Assembly: GCF_000152625.1 (NCBI RefSeq)
Contig: NZ_CH724156.1
Location: forward strand, 504,966-568,965
Direction of reading: 5' to 3'
DNA from: Roseovarius nubinhibens ISM
GTDB lineage: Bacteria; Pseudomonadota; Alphaproteobacteria; Rhodobacterales; Rhodobacteraceae
DNA length: 64,000 nt
Below are positions 45,309-54,338 of this stretch, piece by piece. Position 1 is the first letter of the stretch; each line of letters starts with the position of its first letter. Both the position numbers and the translations under genes were made by a program. Under the pieces are notes generated by a model. It saw only the letters and a list, made by a program, of their open reading frames with translations, ran no database searches and was not told the origin of the DNA.

Positions 45309-46142
45309 ATGAAAACCATCTCCTTCGCCGGGCTCGACATCGGCAATGACCGGCCGCTCACCGTGATTGCCGGCCCTTGCCAGCTTGAAAGCGCCGACCA
45401 TGCCCAGATGATCGCCGGTCGCATGAAAGAGGCCTGCGCCGCGGCGGGCGCGCAATATGTCTTTAAGGCGAGCTTTGACAAGGCGAACCGCACCTCGGTG
45501 AGCGGCAAGCGCGGGCTTGGCATCGACGCCGGTCTCAAGGTGCTGAGCGATCTGGGCCGGGCGCTCGATGTGCCGGTGCTCACCGATGTGCATACCGAGG
45601 CGCAATGCGCCCCTGCCGCCGAGGCGGTGGACATCCTGCAAATCCCGGCTTTCCTCTGCCGTCAGACCGATCTTCTTTTGGCGGCGGGCAACACCGGCGC
45701 GGTGGTCAATGTCAAAAAGGGGCAGTTTCTCGCGCCCTGGGACATGGAGAATGTGATCACCAAGATCGAAAGCACCGGCAATAAAAAGATCCTGCTCACC
45801 GAGCGCGGCACCTCCTTTGGCTATAACACGCTGGTGGCCGACATGCGCGCCCTGCCCCAGATGGCGCGGTCGGGCTATCCGGTGGTGATGGATGCGACCC
45901 ATTCCGTGCAACAGCCCGGCGGTCAGGGCGGCAGCAGCGGCGGCCAGCGCGAATTTGCGCCGGTCATGGCCCGCGCCGCCGTGAGCCTTGGCGTGGCGGC
46001 GGTGTTCATCGAGACCCATGAAGACCCCGATCGCGCGCCCTCGGACGGGCCGAACATGATCCCGCTCGACCAGATGCCCGCGCTTGTCGCCTCGCTCATG
46101 CGGTTTGACGCGCTGGCGAAATCCGATCCGATCCACCTTTGA
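45309..46142 (+). CDS. kdsA: 3-deoxy-8-phosphooctulonate synthase
   Basis: Condenses arabinose 5-phosphate with phosphoenolpyruvate to give KDO 8-phosphate for lipopolysaccharide and KDO-linked capsule. The 277-residue TIM-barrel enzyme has AGPCQLES (21-28), FKASFDKANRTS, and the conserved ATHSVQQPGGQGGSSGGQ loop. It is the third gene of the capsule operon, which fits a KDO-anchored polysaccharide made by kpsT/E. A separate kdsA for LPS may exist elsewhere. Confidence 0.95.
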   Translation: MKTISFAGLDIGNDRPLTVIAGPCQLESADHAQMIAGRMKEACAAAGAQYVFKASFDKANRTSVSGKRGLGIDAGLKVLSDLGRALDVPVLTDVHTEAQCAPAAEAVDILQIPAFLCRQTDLLLAAGNTGAVVNVKKGQFLAPWDMENVITKIESTGNKKILLTERGTSFGYNTLVADMRALPQMARSGYPVVMDATHSVQQPGGQGGSSGGQREFAPVMARAAVSLGVAAVFIETHEDPDRAPSDGPNMIPLDQMPALVASLMRFDALAKSDPIHL

Positions 46143-46158
46143 AAACGAGTATATTACA

Positions 46159-47655
46159 GTGACCAAACCCCTTGCCGAAGTCACCCCGAACAGCTGGTCC
46201 TTTCTGCGCGATGCGATGATCGCGCCGACGGGGTTCCGTGAATATGACGCGCGCTGGAAATATCCAGAGGCGATCAACCTGCCGGGGGTGACGGCGCTCG
46301 GCCTCGGGCTTGGCACCCAGATGCGTCAGCGCGGCATCGACCCGGTGATCGCGGTGGGCAATGACTATCGCGACTATTCCCTGTCGATCAAGAACGCGCT
46401 GATCCTCGGGCTGATGCAGGCCGGGATCACCGTCAAGGACATCGGCCCGGCGCTGTCGCCGATGGCCTATTTCTCGCAGTTTCACCTCGATGTGCCGGCG
46501 GTGGCGATGGTCACCGCCTCGCATAATCCGAACGGCTGGACCGGGGTCAAGATGGGCTTTGACCGGCCCCTGACCCATGGCCCGGACGAGATGGCCGAGC
46601 TGCGCGATATCGTGCTCGAAGGGCGCGGTCAGCCGCATCCCGGCGGCGCCTATGAATTCGTCGATGGGGTGTTTGATGCCTATCTCGACGATCTGGTCGG
46701 CGATTTCCGCCTGACCCGGCCGCTCAAGGTGGTCTGCGCCACCGGCAATGGCACGGCCTCGGCCTTTGCGCCCAAGCTCTTTGAGCGGATCGGGGCCGAG
46801 GTGGTGCCGCTGCATTGCGCGCTCGACTACACCTTCCCGAATTACAATCCGAACCCCGAAGCCATGGAAATGCTGCATGACATGTCGGCGGCGGTCAAAG
46901 CCTCGGGCGCCGATCTGGCGCTTGGCTTTGACGGCGATGGCGACCGCTGTGGCGTGGTCGATGACGAGGGCGAAGAGATCTTTGCCGACAAGGTCGGCGT
47001 CATCATGGCCCGCGACCTGAGCAAGCTCTATCCCAACGCCACCTTTGTGGCGGATGTGAAATCCACCGGGCTTTTTGCCAGCGATCCAGAGCTGCAGAAA
47101 AACGGTGCCAAGGCCGATTACTGGAAGACCGGGCACAGCCATATGAAACGGCGTGTCAAAGAGCTCGGCGCGCTGGCGGGGTTCGAGAAATCGGGTCACT
47201 ATTTCCTCGCCGAGCCGGTGGGCCGGGGCTATGACTGCGGGCTGCGCGTGGCGGTGGAAATCTGCAAGCTGATGGACCGCAACCCCGACAAATCCATGTC
47301 GGACCTGCGCCGCGCCCTGCCCCGCACCTGGGCCACGCCGACCATGTCGCCCTATGCCGCCGACACCGAGAAATACGACATTCTCGACCGGCTGGTGGCC
47401 AAGCTGGTGGCCAAGCATGAGGCGGGCGAGAGCCTCGCCGGGCGGCCGATCAAAGAGGTCGTCACCGTCAATGGCGCGCGGGTCATTCTCGACAATGGCA
47501 GCTGGGGTCTGGTGCGGGCGAGCTCGAACACACCGAACCTCGTGGTGGTCTGCGAAAGCAGCGAGAGCGAGGCCGAGATGCGCGCCATCTTTGCCGATAT
47601 CGATGCGGTCATCCGCACCGAGCCGGGCGTTGGCGAGTACGATCAGACGATCTGA
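46159..47655 (+). CDS. Phosphomannomutase/phosphoglucomutase
   Basis: Alpha-D-phosphohexomutase (AlgC/ManB type) interconverting hexose 1- and 6-phosphates for nucleotide-sugar synthesis. The 498 residues contain the phosphoserine loop in MVTASHNPNGWTGVKM near residues 117-130, the magnesium loop FDGDGDRC near 258-264 and a C-terminal phosphate-binding domain with ASSNTPNLVVV. The start is GTG at 46159, 16 bases after kdsA; the open frame upstream lies inside kdsA. The context suggests sugar supply for capsule or LPS. Mannose and glucose specificity cannot be separated here. Confidence 0.9.
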   Translation: MTKPLAEVTPNSWSFLRDAMIAPTGFREYDARWKYPEAINLPGVTALGLGLGTQMRQRGIDPVIAVGNDYRDYSLSIKNALILGLMQAGITVKDIGPALSPMAYFSQFHLDVPAVAMVTASHNPNGWTGVKMGFDRPLTHGPDEMAELRDIVLEGRGQPHPGGAYEFVDGVFDAYLDDLVGDFRLTRPLKVVCATGNGTASAFAPKLFERIGAEVVPLHCALDYTFPNYNPNPEAMEMLHDMSAAVKASGADLALGFDGDGDRCGVVDDEGEEIFADKVGVIMARDLSKLYPNATFVADVKSTGLFASDPELQKNGAKADYWKTGHSHMKRRVKELGALAGFEKSGHYFLAEPVGRGYDCGLRVAVEICKLMDRNPDKSMSDLRRALPRTWATPTMSPYAADTEKYDILDRLVAKLVAKHEAGESLAGRPIKEVVTVNGARVILDNGSWGLVRASSNTPNLVVVCESSESEAEMRAIFADIDAVIRTEPGVGEYDQTI

Positions 47656-47669
47656 GTGAGATAAGGGCT

Positions 47670-47687
47670 GCGGCGCGGTCGCGCCGC
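47670..47687. terminator. Hairpin between converging genes
   Basis: GCGGCGCG and CGCGCCGC pair perfectly around GT between the phosphomannomutase and TIGR02186 genes. There is no U-tract, so a terminator role is possible but not firm. Confidence 0.4.
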
Positions 47688-47701
47688 GCCCTGCCCTTGG
47701 C

Positions 47702-48463
47702 TTAGCGCCGTTGCAGCACTTGGAAGGCGGCCGAGGCGGCCCAGCCGGCAAAGATTGCGATGGCCAGCGACATCAGCCCGTACCACAGCGGGTTTTCCCG
47801 CGACAGCGTATAGAGCCAGCGTTCCATCCCGACCTTGCGCACCGCGATTTCCGTTTCATAGCGCGACACGACCTTGCCGCCCCGGGTGAGGAAGATGCGC
47901 GTCTTGTATTCGCCCTCGGTGAGGTTCGACGGCAGCCGCACCGAGGTCCGGAAGAGCGTCTGCTCATCCACCGCCACCCGGCCTTCGCGGAGCTGATAGG
48001 CATTGTTGTTGCTGCGAATGCGGATCAGCGCATCGGCGAATGTCGCGGTGTCCTTGAGCCCGTGCAGCGCCCCCGCCGAGCGGATGACGCGCGGGATCGA
48101 AATCTGATAGCGCAGGTCTTCGCCGGGGCTCAGCACCTCTTCCAGCGGGCCAGAGGTGGCCACCGCGTAAAAGCTCGGCGCGCCATCAATCTCGAGACTG
48201 TCAGTGTTGACCCAGATGCCCGCCACCCGGTCCTTGCGGCGGATGGTCACCGGCACGTTCGGCCCCGAGACCGTCACCAGCACTTCGAGAGGATCGCCCG
48301 AGGGGATCGGCACTTCGCGTTTGACCGCGCCAAAGACGAGGATGTCCGAACCCTCGAACGTGGCGGTGATCGCCACCTTGTCCTTGCTCAGGCCAAGCAC
48401 CACCTCTTCGGCGGCCGCAGGTCCCGCGACCAACAGGAGGAGAGAGAACAGCAAAGACCGCAT
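47702..48463 (-). CDS. TIGR02186 family membrane-anchored protein
   Basis: A 253-residue protein with a cleavable signal peptide (LLFSLLLLVAGPAAAEE), a periplasmic beta-rich domain (EVVLGLSKDKVAITATFEGS) and a C-terminal helix (GLMSLAIAIFAGWAASAAF). The family TIGR02186 is found beside TauE/SafE permeases in Alphaproteobacteria and is of unknown function. The ATG overlaps the permease stop by one base (TGATG), so the two are translationally coupled and probably form one export system. Confidence 0.85.
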   Translation of the reverse strand: MRSLLFSLLLLVAGPAAAEEVVLGLSKDKVAITATFEGSDILVFGAVKREVPIPSGDPLEVLVTVSGPNVPVTIRRKDRVAGIWVNTDSLEIDGAPSFYAVATSGPLEEVLSPGEDLRYQISIPRVIRSAGALHGLKDTATFADALIRIRSNNNAYQLREGRVAVDEQTLFRTSVRLPSNLTEGEYKTRIFLTRGGKVVSRYETEIAVRKVGMERWLYTLSRENPLWYGLMSLAIAIFAGWAASAAFQVLQRR

Positions 48464-49380
48464 CAGTGCCCCCCGCCTGTACCAATGGAATAGAGCTCGG
48501 ACGGTTCAATCAGCAGATCGAGCGCCAGTTTGAAACAGACCGCCAGCACCATCATCGCCAGCAGGATGCGAAGCTGTTCGGCCTTGAGCTTGGTGCCGAT
48601 GCGGGTGCCGATCTGGGCGCCGATGACGCCGCCCACCAGCAACAGAACCGCCAGCGCGATATCGACCGTATAGTTGGTCGTCGCGTGCAAGAGCGTGGTG
48701 AAGGCGGTGACGAAAATGATCTGAAAGAGCGAGGTGCCCACAACCACCTTGGTCGGCATGCCGAGCAGGTAGATCATCGCCGGCACCATGATGAAACCGC
48801 CGCCAACGCCCATGATCGCCGCGAGGATACCGACGCAGACGCCCACGATCAGCGGTGGGATCACGCTGATATAGAGGCCCGAGGTGCGGAACCGCATCTT
48901 GAACGGCATCTTGTGGATGAACGTGTGTTTCTTGCGCTTGGGCGGCGGCCCGCCCGCCCGCGATTTGCGGATGGCGCGCAGGCTCTCAAAGAACATCATC
49001 CCGCCGATGATGCCGAGGAAGACCACATAGCAGAGCTTGACCAGAAGATCGACCTGACCCATGGATTTCAAGTAGTTAAAGAGCACCACGCCGACCGCCG
49101 CGCCGCAGAGGCCGCCGACGAGAAGGACGGTGCCCATCCTGAGATCGACGGTCTTTCGCCGGAAATGCGCCAAGACGCCGGAAAAGGACGAGGCCACGAT
49201 CTGGTTGGCTTCGGTCGCCACCGCCACCGCTGGCGGAATGCCGATGAAAAACAGCAGGGGTGTCATCAGGAACCCGCCGCCGACACCGAACATGCCCGAC
49301 AGGATCCCCACGATCCCTCCCAGCCCCAAAAGCAGGAAGGCATTGACCGAAACTTCGGCTATGGGAAGGTAGATCTGCAT
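48463..49380 (-). CDS. TauE/SafE-family permease
   Basis: A 305-residue inner-membrane permease of the sulfite/sulfoacetate exporter family with about eight helices and two repeats (GLGGIVGILSGMFGVGGGF and VGILAAIMGVGGGFIMVPA). It probably exports a small anion such as sulfite, but substrates vary. A central basic stretch (GGPPPKRKKHTF) forms the cytoplasmic loop. ATG 49380 is chosen, since the longer frame begins in the leader. It is coupled to the TIGR02186 gene. Confidence 0.88.
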   Translation of the reverse strand: MQIYLPIAEVSVNAFLLLGLGGIVGILSGMFGVGGGFLMTPLLFFIGIPPAVAVATEANQIVASSFSGVLAHFRRKTVDLRMGTVLLVGGLCGAAVGVVLFNYLKSMGQVDLLVKLCYVVFLGIIGGMMFFESLRAIRKSRAGGPPPKRKKHTFIHKMPFKMRFRTSGLYISVIPPLIVGVCVGILAAIMGVGGGFIMVPAMIYLLGMPTKVVVGTSLFQIIFVTAFTTLLHATTNYTVDIALAVLLLVGGVIGAQIGTRIGTKLKAEQLRILLAMMVLAVCFKLALDLLIEPSELYSIGTGGGH

Positions 49381-49489
49381 GGGTTCTCGTAGCGCCCTGC
49401 CGGATTTCTTGCAAGGGAAGAGGCCCGCCCAAATCATTCAGGCCTCATCATTTTCCGGCAACTGGACTTAAACGGGCCGGGGGTTGGCC

Positions 49490-50137
49490 CTATGACGTCT
49501 CATTAATTTCAGAGGTGGCCAGCCGATAGGCCGCAAACAAGAAAAATGTGCCGAGCCCTGCCTCGATCCAGCCCCGCGCCCGGCCATAGGCGCGCCGAAT
49601 CGGACCGGCCGACAGCAACAGCGCCCAAGCGCCGTGACAGGCAAAGCTGATGGCAAAGGCGCCGAGGACAAACAGCGCCACGATCCCCACGCCGCCGCCC
49701 GCCGTCGCCCCCACCGAGGCAATGGCGAGCCAGAACACCACCGCCTTGGGGTTGGTGACCTGCAACAGGAACCCGGCGAGGAAATGCCGCCCCAGACTGC
49801 GCGGCGCGACCTCGGCCGCGTTGATCCGTGGCGGGCTGAGCGCTTTGCGCCACGCGCCCCAGGCCAGATAGGCGAGATAACCCGCCCCGAGCCAGCGCAG
49901 GATTGTCATCGCCCAGGCCGCCTCGGCCAAGAGCAGCCCGACGCCGATGAGCGTGCCGAGGTTGAGCATCACACTGCCGCAGGCGATGCCGGTCGCCGCC
50001 ACCAGGGCGGGCGCGCGGCCCTGCTCCGTGGCAATGCCCAAGAGCATCGCCACCGCAGGCCCGGGCGACGAGGCCGCGACCAAAAGGATCGCATAGGCTG
50101 CGGCAAAGCCCGGTAAAAAGCTTGGTAAATCGCTCAT
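49490..50137 (-). CDS. LysE-family translocator
   Basis: A 215-residue member of the LysE/RhtB exporter family with about six helices; the signature GPAVAMLLGIATEQGRAPAL lies near residues 26-45. Relatives export amino acids or related compounds; the substrate is unknown. The ATG at 50137 overlaps the rimI stop as ATGA. It is the last gene of the nifU-tsaB-rimI-lysE run. Confidence 0.87.
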   Translation of the reverse strand: MSDLPSFLPGFAAAYAILLVAASSPGPAVAMLLGIATEQGRAPALVAATGIACGSVMLNLGTLIGVGLLLAEAAWAMTILRWLGAGYLAYLAWGAWRKALSPPRINAAEVAPRSLGRHFLAGFLLQVTNPKAVVFWLAIASVGATAGGGVGIVALFVLGAFAISFACHGAWALLLSAGPIRRAYGRARGWIEAGLGTFFLFAAYRLATSEINETS

Positions 50138-50553
50138 ATCTCGAGATCCAGCGCCAGAACCAGCGCATCCACCGCGCCGCCCGCGCGCGGGTAATAGCCC
50201 TTGCGGCGGCCACAATCTGCGAACCCCGCCGCACGGTAGAGCGCGAGAGCCGCGTCATTGTCCTCGGCCACCTCGAGAAACACCCGCCCGATCCCGGTCT
50301 CGCGCAGCCGCGCCAGACCCTCGGCCAGCGCCCGCGCCGCCAGCCCCTGCCGCCGCGCCGCCGGATCGGTGGCCAGCGTCAAAAGCTCGGCCTCGCCCGC
50401 CGCCTCGCGAAAGAGCGCAAAGCCCCGCTCCTCGCCCGCGAGGATGATCCCCGGCTCGGCCAGAAGCGCCGTGAACTCGGCCTCGGACCAGCCCCGGCCG
50501 GTGCCCTCAAAGGCGCGGGCGTGACAGGCGGCCAGCGCCTCAGCCGAGATCAT
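50134..50553 (-). CDS. rimI: GNAT acetyltransferase, RimI-like
   Basis: A 139-residue GNAT-fold acetyltransferase. The acetyl-CoA site is ATDPAARRQGLAARAL (61-76), with VFLEVAEDNDAALALYRAAG as the following core strand and helix. RimI acetylates the N-terminal alanine of ribosomal protein S18. The name rests on this sequence and on the conserved tsaB-rimI order. It overlaps tsaB by 14 bases; ATG 50553 is chosen inside that overlap. The long open frame upstream is antisense-free coding of tsaB in another frame and is not used. Confidence 0.88.
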   Translation of the reverse strand: MISAEALAACHARAFEGTGRGWSEAEFTALLAEPGIILAGEERGFALFREAAGEAELLTLATDPAARRQGLAARALAEGLARLRETGIGRVFLEVAEDNDAALALYRAAGFADCGRRKGYYPRAGGAVDALVLALDLEI

Positions 50554-51118
50554 CGACGATCTCGGGCGGCGCATCCCGTGGCGGGGCCGCATCGGCGGGT
50601 TTGACATAGAGCGGCACGGGCGCGGGCGCGGCCTCGGTGCGCGTGGCGACCCGCGCGATATGGCGGGCCATCTCTTGCGGCTCGGGCAGGCCGCTGGCCC
50701 CCGGCAGATCCTCTGCCGCGCAAAAGACCGGCGCGCCGTCGCGCCATGTATAGGCTTGCCCTTGCGGTGCAGGAATGGCGGGGATGGCGTCGGGGCCCTC
50801 GGCCTCGGCGATGATCTCGAACCCACTGACCCCGATGGCCGGAATGTCGAGCGCCAGCGCCAGACCGCGCGCCGCCGAGACGCCAATCCGGATGCCGGTG
50901 AAATTGCCGGGCCCGACGCCGACGCCGATCCGCGCCAGATCGCCCCAGACATGACCGGCCTCGGCCAGCACCTCTTCGAGCAGCGGCATCAGCCGTTCCG
51001 CCTGCCCCCGCGCCATCGGCTCGGCCCGCATGGCCAGAACCCGGTCGCCCAGCAGCAAAGCGGCCGCGCAATGCGCGGCCGATGTATCAAATCCCAGAAC
51101 CAGAGGCTCAGACGGCAA
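50540..51118 (-). CDS. tsaB: tRNA threonylcarbamoyladenosine synthesis protein TsaB
   Basis: Subunit of the TsaBDE system that makes t6A37 in ANN-decoding tRNAs; TsaB supports TsaD. The 192 residues begin with the ASKHA motif VLGFDTSAAHCAAALL and contain GVGVGPGNFTGIRIGVSAAR. The start appears to be TTG at 51118, which places the conserved strand at the normal position; it overlaps nifU by 11 bases. mtaB at 14-15 kb acts later on the same nucleotide. Confidence 0.9.
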   Translation of the reverse strand: MPSEPLVLGFDTSAAHCAAALLLGDRVLAMRAEPMARGQAERLMPLLEEVLAEAGHVWGDLARIGVGVGPGNFTGIRIGVSAARGLALALDIPAIGVSGFEIIAEAEGPDAIPAIPAPQGQAYTWRDGAPVFCAAEDLPGASGLPEPQEMARHIARVATRTEAAPAPVPLYVKPADAAPPRDAPPEIVDDLG

Positions 51119-51674
51119 CGGGGCGCACCTCGGTCACTTCGGGGATGTAATGGCGCAGCAGGTTCTCGATGCCCATCTTGAGCGTGATGGTCGAGGACGG
51201 GCAGCCCGCGCAGGCGCCCTGCATATGCAGATAGACGACGCCGCGATCAAAGCCGTGGAAGGTGATGTCACCACCATCCTGCGCCACGGCAGGCCGCACG
51301 CGGGTGTCGAGCAACTCCTTGATCTGGTTGACGATCTCGCCATCCTCGCCGGTATGTTCGGCATGGCCCGACTGGGGATCGCCCCCCGCGTCGAGCATCA
51401 CCGGCTTGCCGGATTGGAAATGCTCCATGATCGCGCCGAGAATGGCCGGTTTGACATGGTCCCACTCGGTGCCCTCATCCTTGGTCACGGTCACGAAATC
51501 ATGGCCAAAGAAAACGCCGGTCACGCCCGCGATCTTGAAGATGCGTTCGGCCAGCGGCGATTTGCCCGCGGCCTCGGCGCTCGGGAAATCCGCGGTGCCC
51601 GCGTCGAGCACGGTCTGCCCCGGCAGGAATTTGAGCGTGGCGGGGTTCGGTGTGGATTCGGTCTGAATGAACAT
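51108..51674 (-). CDS. NifU-family iron-sulfur scaffold (Nfu type)
   Basis: A 188-residue protein with an N-terminal Nfu_N domain (MFIQTESTPNPATLKFLPGQ) and a C-terminal NifU-like domain whose CAGC pair (C155 and C158 in MQGACAGCPSST) holds a transferable 4Fe-4S cluster. It probably delivers clusters to target enzymes. The frame extends further upstream, but ATG 51674 gives the expected start. First gene of a tightly overlapping run with tsaB, rimI and lysE. Confidence 0.92.
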   Translation of the reverse strand: MFIQTESTPNPATLKFLPGQTVLDAGTADFPSAEAAGKSPLAERIFKIAGVTGVFFGHDFVTVTKDEGTEWDHVKPAILGAIMEHFQSGKPVMLDAGGDPQSGHAEHTGEDGEIVNQIKELLDTRVRPAVAQDGGDITFHGFDRGVVYLHMQGACAGCPSSTITLKMGIENLLRHYIPEVTEVRPVAV

Positions 51675-51778
51675 GGGCGCGGTCCTCTGGTGGCTGATCC
51701 AGATATGCGCCCGGACCCGGCCAGTGTCAAGATTTGGAACGATTCTAAAAACCCTGCGAGTGCGGGACGGCTGCGGGA

Positions 51779-52234
51779 TCAGGTGATCGCCTCGAGCCGC
51801 TCCTTGCTCAGATCGCCCGGCACGATGGTGATCGGAATGGGCAGCGAACCCGAGCTGCGCGACAGCTGTGTCACCAGAGGCCCCGGCCCCTTGCGATCCG
51901 TGCCCGCGCCCAGCACCAGCACGCCGACTTCGGGGTCGTCCTGCACCTGTTGGATGATCTCGGTCACCGGCTCGCCCTCGCGGATCACCAGCTCGGGGTC
52001 GATGCCCTGCTTGTCGCGCATCCATTTGGCATAGACCTCGAAATGCGCCTCGATCCGCTCGCGCGCCTCCTGCCGCATGATGTCGCCAACGCCGATCCAG
52101 TGATTGAACTCTTCGGGCGGGATCACCGCCAAAATTTCCACCCCGGCCTGCGTATGGGCCGCGCGCATCGCGGCGAACCGCATGGCGTTCAGGCATTCGC
52201 GGCTGTCATCCAGCACCACCAGAAATTTACGCAT
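51779..52234 (-). CDS. Universal stress protein
   Basis: A 151-residue UspA-domain protein. The start KFLVVLDDSRECLNAMRFA and the C-terminal GTDRKGPGPLVTQLSRSSGS region, which normally binds ATP phosphate, support the family assignment. The G-rich ATP loop is slightly altered, so binding is likely but not certain. Its role is general stress resistance in the cytoplasm. It stands between the dcp and nifU genes with spaces of about 90-100 bases on each side. Confidence 0.88.
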   Translation of the reverse strand: MRKFLVVLDDSRECLNAMRFAAMRAAHTQAGVEILAVIPPEEFNHWIGVGDIMRQEARERIEAHFEVYAKWMRDKQGIDPELVIREGEPVTEIIQQVQDDPEVGVLVLGAGTDRKGPGPLVTQLSRSSGSLPIPITIVPGDLSKERLEAIT

Positions 52235-52325
52235 ATATCCTCATCCCTTTAGACCGGCCAATCATGGCGCATGGGCCGGGGCGGCGCAACTGAAACGATC
52301 AGCTCGCGCGCCCTGGCCCGCCCGA

Positions 52326-54338
52326 TCAGGCCGCCAGGCCGCGCCCCTTGAGCAGCGCCTCAACCCCCGGCAGCCGCCCGCGGAACGCGGTATAGAGCGT
52401 TTCGGCCTCTTCCGAGCCGCCGCGCGACAGGATGTTCTCTTCGAGCGCGCGGGCGGTGGCGGGATCAAAGGCGCTGCCGGCCTCCTCAAAGGCGGCAAAG
52501 GCATCGGCATCCATCACCTCTGACCACATGTAGCTATAATAGCCGCTGGAATAGCCGTCGCCGGCAAAGACATGGGCAAATTGCGGCGTGGCGTGGCGCA
52601 TGGTGATCGCCTGCGGCATGCCCAGCTCGGCCAGAACCTCGGCCTGTTTCGCCATCGGATCGGCGGGCGGCGTGCCCTCGTGAAAGGCGAGATCGACCAG
52701 CGCCGAGGCGACATATTCCACCGTTTGGAACCCCATGTCGAAATTCGCGGCCTTGAGCACCTTGTCGAGCATCTCTTTCGGCATCGGCGCGCCGGTCTCG
52801 ACATGGGTCGCAAATTCGCCGAGCACCTCCGGCACTTCGAGCCAATGCTCATAGAGCTGGCTCGGCAATTCGACGAAATCGCGTGCCACATTGGTGCCAG
52901 ACAGCCGCTCATAGCGCACATCCGACAGCATCTGATGCAGCGCATGGCCGAATTCATGGAAGAGCGTGCGCGCGTCATCATAGCTGAGCAGCGCCGGGTC
53001 CGATTTGGCGAAATTGCAGACATTGATCACCACCGGCCCCTGCACCTGCGGCACCTTGGCCTGACCGCGCATCGCGCTGCACCACGCGCCCGAGCGTTTC
53101 GAGCCACGGGCAAAGTAATCACCGATGAACACCGCCACATGCTGCCCGCCGCGCGTCACTTCCCAGGCCCGGCAATCGGCATGGTAGAGCGGCACGTCGA
53201 GAGGCGAAAATTCTAGCCCGAACAAGCGGTTGGCACAGGCAAAGGCCGCCTCGATCATTCGGTCGAGCTGCAGATAGGGCTTGAGCGCCGCATCGTCGAG
53301 ATCATGCTCGGCGCGGCGGCGTTTCTCGGCATAGTAGCGCCAGTCCCAGGGCGCCAGCGCCCCGTTGATCCCGTCCTCCAGCATCATCGCCGTGAGACGC
53401 GCGGCATCCGCCTCGGCCTGGGCCTTGGCGGGCTCCCAGACCTGCATCAGGAGATCGCGCACCGCCGCCGGTTCCCCGGCCATCTCGGTTTCGAGCTTGA
53501 AGGCGGCAAAGCTCTCGTACCCCAACAGTTTCGCCCGCTCCTCGCGCAGCGCCAGCGTCTCGGCGGCAATCGCGCGGTTGTCGGTCTCGCCCCCATTGGC
53601 GCCACGGGCCTCCCAGGCGCGAAACGCCTTTTCACGCAGATCGCGGCGCGGGCTATATTGCAAGAACGGCACGATGAGCGACCGCGACAGGGTGATCACC
53701 GGGCCATCCGCGCCCTTTTCCGCGCCGGCCGCCCGCGCCGCTTTGACGACGAAATCCGGCAGTCCCTCGAGATCCTCTTCGCCGAGCTCCATATGCCAGC
53801 CCGCCTCATCGGCGAGCAGGTTCTGGGTAAAGCTGGTGCCCAGCTCGGCCAGCCGCTGCATGATCTCCTTCATGCGCTGCGCCTCGGCCCCGGTGAGCGC
53901 CGCGCCCGCCCGGATAAAGCCGCGCCGGGTGAGATACAACAGCCGCGCCTGTTGCGGATCGAGCCCGAGCGCCTCGCGCCCTCGCCAGAGCGCCTCGACC
54001 CGGCCAAAAAGCGCCGCGTTGGAATAGATCTCGCTCGAATAGGCGGCGAGCTTCGGGCTGAACTCGCGTTGCAGCGCCTGCCGTGTCGCGTTGCTATCGG
54101 CCCCGGCCACGGTGAAAAACACCGACAATACCTTGTCGAGCGCCCCGCCCGCCTGCTCCAGCGCCTCGATCGTGTTGGCGAATGTCGCGGGCTCCGGGTT
54201 GTCGGCGATGGCCGCGATCTCGGCCCGGGCCTCGGCCAGCGCGGTCTCGAACCCGGGCGCGAAATGCGCGTCCTCGATCCGGTCGAACGGCGCGATCTCA
54301 TGGGCTGTGTCCCAGCTCTCAAGCAGCGGATTGGTCAT
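52326..54338 (-). CDS. M3-family peptidase (Dcp/OpdA-like)
   Basis: A 670-residue zinc oligopeptidase of the M3 family, which cuts short peptides in the cytoplasm. The HExxH motif is in TLFHEFGHALHQML near residue 460, with the third ligand region VELPSQLYEHWLEV shortly after; GYYSYMWSEVMDADAF is another family landmark. The N-terminus MTNPLLESWDTAHEIAPFDR is that of peptidyl-dipeptidase/oligopeptidase A. ATG 54338 follows AGGAGACAAAG and overlaps the moeB-like gene by 20 bases. Confidence 0.92.
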   Translation of the reverse strand: MTNPLLESWDTAHEIAPFDRIEDAHFAPGFETALAEARAEIAAIADNPEPATFANTIEALEQAGGALDKVLSVFFTVAGADSNATRQALQREFSPKLAAYSSEIYSNAALFGRVEALWRGREALGLDPQQARLLYLTRRGFIRAGAALTGAEAQRMKEIMQRLAELGTSFTQNLLADEAGWHMELGEEDLEGLPDFVVKAARAAGAEKGADGPVITLSRSLIVPFLQYSPRRDLREKAFRAWEARGANGGETDNRAIAAETLALREERAKLLGYESFAAFKLETEMAGEPAAVRDLLMQVWEPAKAQAEADAARLTAMMLEDGINGALAPWDWRYYAEKRRRAEHDLDDAALKPYLQLDRMIEAAFACANRLFGLEFSPLDVPLYHADCRAWEVTRGGQHVAVFIGDYFARGSKRSGAWCSAMRGQAKVPQVQGPVVINVCNFAKSDPALLSYDDARTLFHEFGHALHQMLSDVRYERLSGTNVARDFVELPSQLYEHWLEVPEVLGEFATHVETGAPMPKEMLDKVLKAANFDMGFQTVEYVASALVDLAFHEGTPPADPMAKQAEVLAELGMPQAITMRHATPQFAHVFAGDGYSSGYYSYMWSEVMDADAFAAFEEAGSAFDPATARALEENILSRGGSEEAETLYTAFRGRLPGVEALLKGRGLAA

